Positions 8,368-16,391 of a stretch of 64,000 nt of DNA are shown piece after piece (position 1 is the first letter of the stretch; each line of letters starts with the position of its first letter). The notes beneath the pieces are model-generated. The model searched no databases. It worked only from the letters and a program-made list of their open reading frames with translations, and was not told the origin of the DNA. This stretch comes from Oleiharenicola lentus (GTDB lineage Bacteria > Verrucomicrobiota > Verrucomicrobiia > Opitutales > Opitutaceae): assembly GCF_004118375.1 (NCBI RefSeq), contig NZ_SDHX01000002.1, positions 671,001 through 735,000 on the forward strand, given 5' to 3'. The translations under genes were made by a program, and so were the position numbers.

Positions 8368-9062
8368 CCATGAGCGACGCCTCCTCACTTCCGTCCTCGG
8401 GCGCCGCCCGCCCTGAGCCTGTAGCAGGGTTTCCCGCTGCGGGAAACCTGTCCGATGCCGAACGCGAGGACCTGCGCCGCCACGGCATTCTGCTCACCAG
8501 CCTTGAGGAACTTTACAACTGGGGCCGCAGCAATTCCATCTGGCCGCTCCAGTTCGGCCTCGCCTGCTGCGCCATCGAGATGATCGCCGCCGCGACGGCG
8601 CGGTTCGACATCGCCCGCTTCGGCGCCGAGATCTTCCGCCCTTCGCCCCGTCAGGCCGACCTCATGATCGTCTCCGGCACCGTCACCAAGAAGATGGCCC
8701 CGCTCGTCGTCCGCCTCTGGAACCAGATGCCCGAACCGAAATACTGCATCGCGATGGGCGCCTGCGCCATCTCGGGCGGCCCCTTCAAGCAGGGCTACAA
8801 CGTCCTGAAGGGCATCGACCGTTTTATCCCGGTGGACATCTACATCCCCGGGTGCCCGCCGCGCCCCGAGGCGCTGCTGCACGGGCTCACCCAACTGCAG
8901 GAGAAGATCAAGGCCGAGCGCCTCGCCGGCCCCGACACCGCCCGCCACCTCCGCCCGGAAAACCCCGGCGAATTCCCCATTCCGGACTACGGCGCGCACG
9001 ACCTCCAGCCGCCGAACAACCCCGCCCTCTTCTCGCCGCCCTCCCTGCCGCGGAAACCCTGA
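8364..9062 (+). CDS. nuoB: NADH-quinone oxidoreductase subunit B
   Basis: A 232-residue subunit carrying the terminal N2 [4Fe-4S] cluster. The cluster ligands are visible: the tandem Cys68-Cys69 (ACCAIE), Cys134 (GACAISGG) and Cys164 (PGCPPRPE). I chose the ATG at 8364 because it gives the ATGA overlap with nuoA; an ATG at 8370 is also possible. Residues about 18-29 are encoded by a GTTTCCC/GGGAAAC palindrome and are absent from typical NuoB. The C-terminus carries about 50 extra Pro-rich residues. nuoC follows after one base. Confidence 0.96.
   Translation: MTMSDASSLPSSGAARPEPVAGFPAAGNLSDAEREDLRRHGILLTSLEELYNWGRSNSIWPLQFGLACCAIEMIAAATARFDIARFGAEIFRPSPRQADLMIVSGTVTKKMAPLVVRLWNQMPEPKYCIAMGACAISGGPFKQGYNVLKGIDRFIPVDIYIPGCPPRPEALLHGLTQLQEKIKAERLAGPDTARHLRPENPGEFPIPDYGAHDLQPPNNPALFSPPSLPRKP
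8420..8450. repeat. Family F hairpin inside nuoB
   Basis: GGTTTCCC (8428-8435) and GGGAAACC (8441-8448) around GCTGC, preceded by TGTAGCA. It is read in frame near the NuoB N-terminus as VAGFPAAGN. Confidence 0.6.
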
Positions 9063-9063
9063 C

Positions 9064-9786
9064 ATGGAATCCCTCGAGCAACTCCGCGACCGCCTCCTGA
9101 CCCGCTTCCCCGCGGCCAAGGTCGAGCTTGTGCTCAATCCCGGCGCTTCGCCCGAGCATTCGCTGCTGCTCGAAGCCGCGTCCGCGCGGGAGATCGCGCT
9201 CTTCCTGCGGGACGACCCGTTCGTGAAGCTCGACTACTGCTCCAACGTCACTGGCCTCGACTGGCCCGACAAGGAGATCATCGAGACGAAGAAGGTCTCC
9301 GTGCCCGACCCGGCCGGCGGCCCGGCCAAGGTCGTCGAGGAAAAGACCAAGCGCCTTCAGCCCGGCTATCTCGAGGCCGTCTATCACCTCTACTCGATGG
9401 CGCTGAAGAGCACCGCGCCCGTCATCCTGCGCCTGCGCACCGTTAACCGCTCCGACCAGGTCACGCTGCCGTCGCTCACGCCGGTGTGGCGTTCCGCCGA
9501 TTTCCAGGAACGCGAGATCTACGACCTCTACGGCATCATTTTCGAGGGCCACCCCGACCTGCGCCGCCTGCTCATGTGGGACGGTTTCAAAGACCACCCG
9601 ATGCGCAAGGACTACGTCGCCCCCGACGACTTCGAGTGGGAGCCCACCCCGCACGGTGTCGTGCACGAGCGGGCGAAGGCCCATTATCCTTTGCCGGGCG
9701 ACCGGCTCGGACAAACACCGGCCGGCCAGCAGCCCGGAACGGTGTCGCCGGCCAATCCGACCACTCAACCGGAGGCGAAGCCATGA
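9064..9786 (+). CDS. nuoC: NADH-quinone oxidoreductase subunit C
   Basis: A 240-residue 30-kDa-type peripheral subunit, separate from NuoD. The signature [20 protein letters not shown] is present (about 149-168), followed by [14 protein letters not shown]. About 40 C-terminal Pro/Gln-rich residues extend past the conserved domain. It forms part of the connecting arm next to NuoB and NuoD. The nuoD start overlaps its stop by 4 bases. Confidence 0.96.
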   Translation: MESLEQLRDRLLTRFPAAKVELVLNPGASPEHSLLLEAASAREIALFLRDDPFVKLDYCSNVTGLDWPDKEIIETKKVSVPDPAGGPAKVVEEKTKRLQPGYLEAVYHLYSMALKSTAPVILRLRTVNRSDQVTLPSLTPVWRSADFQEREIYDLYGIIFEGHPDLRRLLMWDGFKDHPMRKDYVAPDDFEWEPTPHGVVHERAKAHYPLPGDRLGQTPAGQQPGTVSPANPTTQPEAKP

Positions 9787-10982
9787 ACCCTCCTCAGGTT
9801 TCAGGTTCCCAGTCTCAGGGTTCCTCCGGGCCGCTCGGCGGCCCGGCCGGCCCCACCGTCCGCGCCGTGCACGACGAGTTCCACGGCGACCTCCTCGAGG
9901 TCTCGATGGGCCCGCAACACCCGTCCACCCACGGTGTGTTTCGCATGATCGTGACGCTCGACGGCGAGCGCATCGTGAAGCTCAAGCCCGTCTTCGGCTA
10001 CCTCCACCGCAACCACGAGAAGATCGCCGAGTCCACGAGCTACCTGGCGTCGATGCCCTACACCGACCGGCTCGACTACCTCTGCTCGATGACGAACAAC
10101 TGGGCCTACGCGCTCGCGGTCGAGAAGCTCGGTGGTCTCACCGTCCCCGACCGCGCCCAATACCTGCGCGTCATCATGGCCGAGCTCACGCGCCTGGTGA
10201 ACCACAGCTGCCTCGTCGGCTTCCTCTTCAACGACCTCGGCACCTCGTTCACTCCGCTCCTCTACGCCTTCCGTGAGCGCGAGAAGATCCTCGACCTCTT
10301 CGAGGCCCTCAGCGGCTCGCGCATGATGTGCAACTACCAGCGCTTCGGCGGCTGCCGCGTGGACCCCTCGCCCGAGTGGCTCGCGGCGGCCAAGGCGCTC
10401 GTGGACAACTTCCCGCGCTTCCTCGACGAATACGAGACGATGCTCACGGGCAACGAGATCATGCTCGCCCGCACCCAGGGCGTCGGCCGCCTGAGCGCCG
10501 CCGACGCGATCAACGCCGGCATCACCGGCCCCATTCTCCGCGCCAGTGGCGTGGACTACGACCTGCGCAAGGTGGACGGCACCGGTTTCTACCCGCGCTT
10601 CGACTTCCGCGTCCCGCTCGGCGCGCACGGCGACACCTACGACCGCTACATGATGCGCATCCTCGAAATGCGCGAATCGGTGAAAATCCTCCAGCAGGCC
10701 TTCCGCGACCTGCCCGCCGGCCCGATCATGGACCCCAAGGCCAAGCTCCGCGGTTTCCGCCCCAAGGCCGGCGAAGCCTACGGCCGCCTCGAAGGCCCGA
10801 AGGGCGAACTCGGCTTCTACCTCGTCAGCGACGGCAGCCCGAATCCCTACCGCTACCGCGTCCGCCCGCCCTCCCTCATCAACCTCACCCTCCTTGAGGA
10901 CATGTGCCTTGGCCACACCATCGCTGACTCCGTCGTCATCCTCGGCTCCATCGACATCGTCCTGGGAGAAGTAGACCGATGA
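9783..10982 (+). CDS. nuoD: NADH-quinone oxidoreductase subunit D
   Basis: A 399-residue 49-kDa-type subunit that forms the quinone site with NuoB. The conserved blocks [39 protein letters not shown] and [14 protein letters not shown] are present, and it ends in [11 protein letters not shown], the usual C-terminus. I chose the ATG at 9783 (ATGA overlap with nuoC). The first 30 residues, Gly/Ser/Gln rich, are encoded by a TTTCAGGTTCC-type repeat and are not part of the conserved protein. At the 3' end a GGGAG and an ATG overlapping the stop (10979) look like a former start for the next gene. Confidence 0.96.
   Translation: MNPPQVSGSQSQGSSGPLGGPAGPTVRAVHDEFHGDLLEVSMGPQHPSTHGVFRMIVTLDGERIVKLKPVFGYLHRNHEKIAESTSYLASMPYTDRLDYLCSMTNNWAYALAVEKLGGLTVPDRAQYLRVIMAELTRLVNHSCLVGFLFNDLGTSFTPLLYAFREREKILDLFEALSGSRMMCNYQRFGGCRVDPSPEWLAAAKALVDNFPRFLDEYETMLTGNEIMLARTQGVGRLSAADAINAGITGPILRASGVDYDLRKVDGTGFYPRFDFRVPLGAHGDTYDRYMMRILEMRESVKILQQAFRDLPAGPIMDPKAKLRGFRPKAGEAYGRLEGPKGELGFYLVSDGSPNPYRYRVRPPSLINLTLLEDMCLGHTIADSVVILGSIDIVLGEVDR
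9795..9830. repeat. CAGGTTTCAGGTTCCCAG-type repeat inside nuoD
   Basis: Imperfect direct units (CAGGTTTCAGGTTCCCAG then TCTCAGGGTTCC) at the extreme 5' end of nuoD, read in frame as a [11 protein letters not shown] linker. Confidence 0.5.
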
Positions 10983-10987
10983 ACCTG

Positions 10988-11113
10988 TTTTCGATTTTTG
11001 ATTCTCGATTTTCGATTGCCGGCCCGACGCCGGCGAATCGCCCAGCCGTATTCTCGCTTCGCGCCGGCTGACCGTCTCCATCAATCGAAAATCGAGAATC
11101 CAAAATCAAAAAT
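10988..11113. repeat. Family C palindromic repeat (TTCGATTTTTGATT) between nuoD and nuoI
   Basis: A long AT-rich inverted repeat: left arm from 10988 (TTTTCGATTTTTGATTCTCG onward), right arm about 11082-11113 (CAATCGAAAATCGAGAATCC onward), with a GC-rich centre. It separates two operon genes that would otherwise probably touch. Confidence 0.85.
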
Positions 11114-11119
11114 CCCACC

Positions 11120-11761
11120 ATGCTCGGCTCCGGCATCCTCAAAGGCCTCGCAGTCACCGCGAAAAATTTCGTGGGGAGCTATCATGACCCGGCCCGGATG
11201 GTGACGCAGGAATACCCCGACGTCCCCGCCAAGCTTCCGGCGGCCTACCGCAATTTCCCGTTCCTCGTCACGGAGAACGCCACCGACCCGATGGGCACGC
11301 TGCGCTGTGTCGCCTGCCAGATCTGCGAGAAGGAATGCCCGCCGCAGTGCATCTACATCGAGAAGAGCAAGGACAAGAAACCCGACGCCACCGGCAAGCC
11401 CCAGATCTACCCCGCCGTCTTCGCCATCGACACCGCCGTGTGCATGAGCTGCCAGCTCTGCGTCGAGGTCTGCCCGTTCGACGCGATCAAGATGGACCAG
11501 GTGTTCGAGATTGCCGCGACCGACCGTTTCACCGGCCTGCTCCTCAACCGCGAGCAGCTCGCCAAGCCCAACACCTACTTCCACCAGATCCACCCCGAGG
11601 AAGCCGCCGAGGTGGACGCCCGGCTCAACGCCGAACGCAAGGCCGCCGAGGAAAAGGCCAAGGCCGCCGCGGCTGCGGCGGCTGCGAAAGCGGCGGCGCC
11701 GAAACCGGCCGCGGGAGCAGCGCCCACCCTGCCGCCCACCACCGGAGGCCCTTCAGCATGA
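11120..11761 (+). CDS. nuoI: NADH-quinone oxidoreductase subunit I
   Basis: A 213-residue 8Fe ferredoxin-like subunit. The two [4Fe-4S] motifs are CVACQICEKEC (Cys63, 66, 69, 73) and CMSCQLCVEVC (Cys108, 111, 114, 118). It carries electrons between the input module and N2 in NuoB. A Lys/Ala-rich C-terminal tail (about 165-213) is unusual in length. nuoI lies before nuoH here, the reverse of the common order. The stop is overlapped by an ATG (11758) preceded by GGAGG, the apparent old start context of the next gene. Confidence 0.95.
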   Translation: MLGSGILKGLAVTAKNFVGSYHDPARMVTQEYPDVPAKLPAAYRNFPFLVTENATDPMGTLRCVACQICEKECPPQCIYIEKSKDKKPDATGKPQIYPAVFAIDTAVCMSCQLCVEVCPFDAIKMDQVFEIAATDRFTGLLLNREQLAKPNTYFHQIHPEEAAEVDARLNAERKAAEEKAKAAAAAAAAKAAAPKPAAGAAPTLPPTTGGPSA

Positions 11762-11895
11762 CCTCCACACCCCGCCCTGTCGGGCACCCCTCTCCAGAGG
11801 GGATTTCCGACCAGCTTTCCATCAGCCTGAGATCCCCTCTTGAGAGGGGTGGCGCGAAGCGCCGGGGTGTGGTTCCGGAGGATTCCCGGCCATGA
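11758..11895 (+). CDS. Bridging small ORF between nuoI and nuoH (45 aa)
   Basis: An ORF that starts with an ATGA overlap on the nuoI stop (GGAGG nine bases upstream) and ends with a TGA that overlaps the nuoH ATG by 4 bases. Its body is almost entirely the family E palindromic repeat. The peptide (MTSTPRPVGHPSPEGIS and onward) has no recognisable domain. Its likely role, if any, is to carry ribosomes across the inserted repeat and keep nuoI and nuoH coupled. Whether it is translated is unknown. Confidence 0.4.
   Translation: MTSTPRPVGHPSPEGISDQLSISLRSPLERGGAKRRGVVPEDSRP
11765..11872. repeat. Family E palindromic repeat (CACCCCTCTCCAGAGGGG) between nuoI and nuoH
   Basis: Inverted arms of about 40 bases: CCACACCCCG to CAGAGGGGAT on the left, and GATCCCCTCTTGAGAGGGG to GGGGTGTGG on the right. 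Each arm contains a smaller hairpin. Confidence 0.85.
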
Positions 11896-13118
11896 GCGAT
11901 TTCCTCGAAGTCATTCCGCTCGTCGTGCGCGACTGGATCGTGGAGCTATTCCCGACCCCGCTCCAGTGGCTCGTCCACCATCTGCTCACGATCGCCGTCA
12001 TCCTGACGTTTTTTGGCCTGTTCTTCGCCTTCACGACCATCGCCGAGCGCAAGCTCCTCGGCCGCCTCCAGAATCGCCTCGGCCCCAACCGCGCGGGCGT
12101 GCCGAAACTCTCGATCCTGCCCTTCCATCTGAAACACAAGCTCTGGGGCCTCACCCAGCCCTTCGCCGACGCCGTGAAGGCGCTGACCAAGGAGGACGTC
12201 ATTCCCGACGCCGCCGACAAGGTCCTGCACTTCCTCGCCCCCGTCTGCATCGTGGCGTTCTCGCTGCTCGGCTTCGCCGTGCTGCCCTTCGGCCGCGCAC
12301 TCATCCCGGTCGAACTCGACGCCGCGCTACTCTACTTCTTCGCCGCCGGCACGGCCACCGAGCTGGCCATCTTCATGGCCGGCTGGGGCAGCCGGAACAA
12401 ATACTCCCTGCTCGCCGCCATGCGCGCCCTCGCCCAGCTCATCAGCTACGAGTTGCCGCTGATTCTCTCCGTCGTCCCCGCCGTGCTCGTCGTCGGCACG
12501 CTCTCCCTCCGCGAGATCGCCGAAGCCCAGGGCGGCTGGATCTTCGGTTTTCTCCCGCACTGGCACGTGTTCACGCCGTGGGGCTTCGCGGGCTTCATCA
12601 TCTTCCTCATCGCGGCGCTCGCCGAGAGCAACCGCTCGCCCTTCGACCTGCCCGAGGCCGAGAGCGAGCTCATCGCCGGCCACCTTACGGAATACTCCGG
12701 CTTCAAATACGCGCTCTTCTTCATGGCCGAGTATTTCGGTCTCACCGCCCTCAGTGGGCTCGGCGTCACGATCTTCCTCGGCGGCTGGCAGGCGCCGTTC
12801 GCCTTTCTGGAGTTCATCCCGTCCTACCTCTGGTTCATGCTCAAGCTGGCCGGCATGATTGTGTTCTTCATCTGGGTGCGCGGCACGCTGCTCCGCCTGC
12901 GCATCGACCAGCTGACGCGCCTTTCCTGGCAGTTCCTCGTGCCGCTGGCCCTGATCAATCTCGTGAATGGCGCCTTCTGGGCCCTCACCCCCGGCTGGTC
13001 CGGACCGATGCTCGCGGTCCGCTGGGCCGTTTCCGCGGCCCTCATCGTGATCCCCTTCCTCCTGCTGGCCCGCCGCCTCAACCCCGGCCGTGGTCCGCGG
13101 ACCTACCGGTATGCATAA
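11892..13118 (+). CDS. nuoH: NADH-quinone oxidoreductase subunit H
   Basis: A 408-residue membrane subunit linking the quinone site to the proton channels. Conserved features are AERKLLGRLQNRLGPNRAG near residue 50 and the charged loop AESNRSPFDLPEAESEL (about 244-260), with eight or more hydrophobic helices. A CCGGAGG precedes the ATG. It is probably coupled to the bridging ORF in front of it. Confidence 0.96.
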   Translation: MSDFLEVIPLVVRDWIVELFPTPLQWLVHHLLTIAVILTFFGLFFAFTTIAERKLLGRLQNRLGPNRAGVPKLSILPFHLKHKLWGLTQPFADAVKALTKEDVIPDAADKVLHFLAPVCIVAFSLLGFAVLPFGRALIPVELDAALLYFFAAGTATELAIFMAGWGSRNKYSLLAAMRALAQLISYELPLILSVVPAVLVVGTLSLREIAEAQGGWIFGFLPHWHVFTPWGFAGFIIFLIAALAESNRSPFDLPEAESELIAGHLTEYSGFKYALFFMAEYFGLTALSGLGVTIFLGGWQAPFAFLEFIPSYLWFMLKLAGMIVFFIWVRGTLLRLRIDQLTRLSWQFLVPLALINLVNGAFWALTPGWSGPMLAVRWAVSAALIVIPFLLLARRLNPGRGPRTYRYA

Positions 13119-13214
13119 TTACGATTTACGAGTTACGAATTACGATTGCCGGATCTCCGTCGGCGACAGGCCCATGCTTGGGCATGCCCAAATCGTAACT
13201 CGTAAATCGTAAAT
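13117..13214. repeat. Family B palindromic repeat (AATTACGATTTACGAG) between nuoH and nuoJ
   Basis: Left arm 13117-13147 (AATTACGATTTACGAGTTAC onward) and right arm 13191-13214 (AATCGTAACTCGTAAATCG onward), around a GC-rich centre. Related copies lie at 23518-23606 and about 25239-25268. Confidence 0.85.
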
Positions 13215-13225
13215 CTGAAATCCCC

Positions 13226-13732
13226 GTGATCGCCCTCGCCATCATCGCCCTCCTGACCTTCGCCGCTGCGATCTCAGCTTTCGTCCTCCGAAATCTGATC
13301 CACAGCGTGCTGCTGCTTGTCGGCGCCTGGGCGGGCATCGCGGCCTTCTACCTCTGGGCCGGGGCCGAGTTCGTGGCCTTCGCCCAGGTGCTGGTTTATG
13401 TTGGCGCGGTCTCGATGGTCGTGCTCTTCGCCGTGCTGCTGACGCGTCAGGGTGCGACGACCGCGCCGGTGGAGTTCGATTCCCTCAAGCGCGGCGTCTT
13501 CGGCTTCGTCGTGGCCGGTGGCGTCGGCGGACTCCTGGTCGGCGCGATCTTGGGCAGCCCGCTTGATGTGCACACCGCCGCGACGAATCCCGCGGTCTCC
13601 GTGAAGGAACTGGGCCACCTGCTCATGGGCCCACACGCCGCGGCCCTGCTCATTGTCGGCGTGCTGCTGACCGTCGCCCTGCTCGGGGCGATGGTCATCG
13701 CCGCCAGCGACAAACCGGAGGATACCCCGTGA
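13226..13732 (+). CDS. nuoJ: NADH-quinone oxidoreductase subunit J
   Basis: A 168-residue subunit with five hydrophobic helices and the conserved [15 protein letters not shown] segment (TM3). The start is GTG at 13226, just past the family B repeat. There is no good Shine-Dalgarno sequence in front, and the stop is overlapped by the nuoK GTG (GTGA). Confidence 0.94.
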   Translation: MIALAIIALLTFAAAISAFVLRNLIHSVLLLVGAWAGIAAFYLWAGAEFVAFAQVLVYVGAVSMVVLFAVLLTRQGATTAPVEFDSLKRGVFGFVVAGGVGGLLVGAILGSPLDVHTAATNPAVSVKELGHLLMGPHAAALLIVGVLLTVALLGAMVIAASDKPEDTP

Positions 13733-14040
13733 GCCCGCTGCAACTCTGCCTCCTGTTCTCCAGCCTGCTCTTCTGCGTCGGGCTCGCCGGTGCGCTGTCG
13801 CGCAGCAACACCATCCTCGTGCTCCTCGGCATCGAGCTGATGCTGAACGCCGCCAACCTCAACTTCATCGCCTTCTGGCGCTACGGCCCGCACCCCGAGG
13901 CCGGCACCGGTCTGATCTTCGTTTTGTTCGCCATCGCCGTCGCCGCCGCCGAGGCCGCCGTTGGCCTGGCGCTCGTCATCGCCATCCACCGCCACCGGAA
14001 GTCCATCCGCCTGCAGGAGGCGAACTCGCTCAAAGGCTGA
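13729..14040 (+). CDS. nuoK: NADH-quinone oxidoreductase subunit K
   Basis: A 103-residue subunit with three helices. The conserved channel glutamates are in [12 protein letters not shown] (TM2) and [12 protein letters not shown] (TM3). The GTG start overlaps the nuoJ stop by 4 bases. Confidence 0.95.
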   Translation: MSPLQLCLLFSSLLFCVGLAGALSRSNTILVLLGIELMLNAANLNFIAFWRYGPHPEAGTGLIFVLFAIAVAAAEAAVGLALVIAIHRHRKSIRLQEANSLKG

Positions 14041-14045
14041 ACTAC

Positions 14046-14175
14046 CGCGGATTACACGGATGAACACGGATAAATTCATAATTCCCGGAACCTGTCATTC
14101 TGAGCGCAGCGAAGAATCCAGCGGCACGACCGCCTGCGCACGTCATTCTGGATTCTTCGCTCCGCTCAGAATGAC
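14046..14175. repeat. ATCCGTG-type repeat plus family A palindrome between nuoK and nuoL
   Basis: 14046-14074 is the ATCCGTG-type unit (GGATTACACGGATGAACACG). 14094-14121 and 14148-14175 form a perfect 28-bp family A inverted repeat. An ORF from ATG 14060 runs through both repeats and ends at 14236, overlapping the nuoL ATG by 4 bases; unlike the other bridging ORFs it does not touch the nuoK stop. Confidence 0.85.
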
Positions 14176-14232
14176 ACGCAGAAGCGAATCGGTTCGTCCG
14201 CGTCCATTCGCGACATCCGCGGAAAATCTTTC

Positions 14233-16257
14233 ATGACCTTGGCCGCGCAACACCTCTGGCTCATCCCCGCTCTGCCGCTCGCCGCGGCGGCGGTCGGCGC
14301 GTTGACGCCTCGCAGCGGACGCTCCCTCGCCGCCGGCGCCGCGATCGGAGCGATGGGCGCTTCTCTCCTGCTTTCGTGCCTTGCCCTCGCCGGGGCCTTG
14401 GCCGATCACGCCGCGCATCAGGTGTTCAACTTCGCCTGGTTCGATCTCGGGGCCACGTCACTCCGCCTTGGCTTCCTGCTCGACCCGCTCACGGCCTTCA
14501 TGTGCGTGATGGTCACCTTCGTCGGCCTGTTGATCTTCATCTTCAGCACCGGCTACATGCACGAGGACCGCAACGCCAAACAGTTCTTCTGCTTCCTCAG
14601 CCTCTTTGCCGCCGCGATGCTCGGACTGCTCGTCGCCAACAGCCTGCTCCTGCTCTTCGTCTGCTGGGAACTCGTCGGCCTCGCCTCCTACCTGCTCATC
14701 GGTTTCTGGTTCCACAAACCCGCCGCGGCGGCTGCCGCCAAGAAGGCCTTCATCACGACGCGCATCGGCGACCTCGGTTTCCTCCTCGGCCTGCTCTGGC
14801 TGCAGGACGCCCAGGGCACGCTGCTCTTCTACGACGGCGGCGCGGGCATCCTCGAACCCGCCGCGCTGGCCAATCTCTCTATCCTGCTTCCGTGCGGTCT
14901 CGCCGCCTCCACCGCCATCGGCCTGCTGCTCTTCTGCGGCGCCGTCGGCAAGTCCGGCCAGTTCCCGCTGCACGTTTGGTTGCCCGATGCGATGGAAGGC
15001 CCGACGCCCGTCTCCGCCCTCATCCACGCCGCCACGATGGTCGCCGCCGGCGTGTTCCTCATCGCACGCATCTTCCCGCTGATGTCCGCCGACCAAGGGC
15101 TGGCCGGAGTCCCGGTCCATGCACTGAGCGTCGTTGCCTTCATCGGCGCCATCACGGCCCTGCTCGGCGCCCTGATCGCTGTCGCGCAAAATGACATCAA
15201 GCGCATCCTCGCTTTCTCCACCGTCTCCCAGCTCGGCTACATGATGCTGGCCCTCGGCGTCGGTTCGTGGGTCGCAGCCATCTTCCACCTGCTCACCCAC
15301 GCCTTCTTCAAGGCCCTGCTCTTCCTCGGCGCCGGCTCCGTCATCCATGCCGCCCACCACGAGCAGGACATCCGCCAACTCGGCGGGCTGTCGGGCAAGA
15401 TGAAGGTCACCTTCATTACCTTCACGATCGGCACGATGGCCTTGGTCGGCGTGCCGCTGCTCTTCTCCGGTTTTTGGTCCAAGGAAGCCATCCTCCACGC
15501 CGCCCACGGCTGGGAGGTTTCCCATCTGCCCTTCTACGTCGCCCTGTTCGGCGTGGTGCTCACCGCCTTCTACAACACGCGCCTGATGGCCGAAACTTTC
15601 TTCGGGAAACCCCGCTCGCACGCCGCCGAACACGCCCACGAGAACAAACCGGCGATGACCCTCCCTCTCGTCATCCTCGCCGTCTGCGCCATCGGTCTGG
15701 GCTTCCTCAACACGCCCGCCTGGCCCTGGCTTGACGCCAAACTGCTCGGTCGCACCGAGGTCCATGGCCACTCCCTCTTCGAAGGCGCCGGCCTGATGGG
15801 CCTTTCGGTGGTCCTCGTCGCCATCGGCATCGGCGCCGGCTGGGCGCTGTATGGCCGCCGCCCGCGCGCCACCGCCACCTCGCCCGATCCGCTCGCCACC
15901 CAGGCCCCCGGGGTCATCGCCGCTTTGGCCGCCCGCCTCGGCTTCGACGAACTCTACGGCGCCACGGTGATCCGACTCACCGACGCCTTCGCCTCGCTCA
16001 GCGCCTTCCTTGAAAAATGGGTCTGGGACGGCGCCGTCCGCTTCCTTGCCGCGCTCGGTGAGTTCACCGGCTCGACTGGACGTGACACCGACGAGCAGGT
16101 GCTCAACGGCGGCTTCGACGCTACCAGCGAAAAGCTCCGCGGCACCGGCACCGCCTACTCCAAGGCCCAGACCGGTGACGCCCACGGCTACCTTCGCACG
16201 CTCGCCCTCGGCGTGGTGTTCCTGCTCATCCTCGTGATTTTGGGAGGTGCGCGATGA
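14233..16257 (+). CDS. nuoL: NADH-quinone oxidoreductase subunit L, extended C-terminal region
   Basis: A 674-residue antiporter-type subunit at the distal end of the membrane arm. The proton-path residues are present: Glu in CWELVGLASYLL and Lys in AVGKSGQFPLHVW. From the DELYGATV motif (residue 572) to the GYLR before the last helix there are about 80 residues, against about 50 in E. coli NuoL as I remember it. This is the amphipathic lateral helix that lies along the other pump subunits. The extension fits a longer arm with an extra NuoM. The stop TGA is overlapped by an ATG at 16254. Confidence 0.95.
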   Translation: MTLAAQHLWLIPALPLAAAAVGALTPRSGRSLAAGAAIGAMGASLLLSCLALAGALADHAAHQVFNFAWFDLGATSLRLGFLLDPLTAFMCVMVTFVGLLIFIFSTGYMHEDRNAKQFFCFLSLFAAAMLGLLVANSLLLLFVCWELVGLASYLLIGFWFHKPAAAAAAKKAFITTRIGDLGFLLGLLWLQDAQGTLLFYDGGAGILEPAALANLSILLPCGLAASTAIGLLLFCGAVGKSGQFPLHVWLPDAMEGPTPVSALIHAATMVAAGVFLIARIFPLMSADQGLAGVPVHALSVVAFIGAITALLGALIAVAQNDIKRILAFSTVSQLGYMMLALGVGSWVAAIFHLLTHAFFKALLFLGAGSVIHAAHHEQDIRQLGGLSGKMKVTFITFTIGTMALVGVPLLFSGFWSKEAILHAAHGWEVSHLPFYVALFGVVLTAFYNTRLMAETFFGKPRSHAAEHAHENKPAMTLPLVILAVCAIGLGFLNTPAWPWLDAKLLGRTEVHGHSLFEGAGLMGLSVVLVAIGIGAGWALYGRRPRATATSPDPLATQAPGVIAALAARLGFDELYGATVIRLTDAFASLSAFLEKWVWDGAVRFLAALGEFTGSTGRDTDEQVLNGGFDATSEKLRGTGTAYSKAQTGDAHGYLRTLALGVVFLLILVILGGAR

Positions 16258-16391
16258 ATCAGGGTTCGCGCCTTCTCGTAGCCGCGCTTGAATCCCGCAC
16301 CGGCGGGATGAAAGCGTGGTGGATTGATTCAACCACGTTGTCGCTTCGTTCCAACGCGGCTACAGTCAAACGCCTCGGAGGTGCGCGATGA
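16254..16391 (+). CDS. Bridging small ORF between nuoL and nuoM1 (45 aa)
   Basis: Starts with an ATGA on the nuoL stop (GGAGGT upstream) and ends with a TGA overlapping the nuoM1 ATG by 4 bases, 138 bases in all, the same length as the nuoI/nuoH bridge. It ends RLGGAR, echoing the ILGGAR end of NuoL because of the 15-bp duplication. It has no recognisable domain; a role in ribosome transit is inferred. Confidence 0.4.
   Translation: MNQGSRLLVAALESRTGGMKAWWIDSTTLSLRSNAATVKRLGGAR
16278..16363. repeat. Family D palindromic repeat, copy 2
   Basis: GTAGCCGCG (16278-16286) and CGCGGCTAC (16355-16363), with inner AAAGCGTGG and CCACGTTGTCGCTTCGTTCC as in the copy at 7452-7517. Confidence 0.8.

Larger units (their letters stand above)
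16243..16391. repeat. 15-bp direct repeat flanking the nuoL/nuoM1 insert
   Basis: GGAGGTGCGCGATGA occurs exactly at 16243-16257 (nuoL end) and 16377-16391 (nuoM1 start), while the bases outside both copies differ. Each copy carries a Shine-Dalgarno sequence and an ATGA. This looks like a target duplication made when the family D element entered an originally overlapping nuoL/nuoM junction. Confidence 0.85.

Noticed and set aside
14060-14236. A fourth fully bridging ORF between nuoK and nuoL
   Set aside because: It ends with an ATGA on nuoL, but its ATG lies 20 bases after the nuoK stop without a ribosome site, so it does not show the two-sided overlap of the other three.
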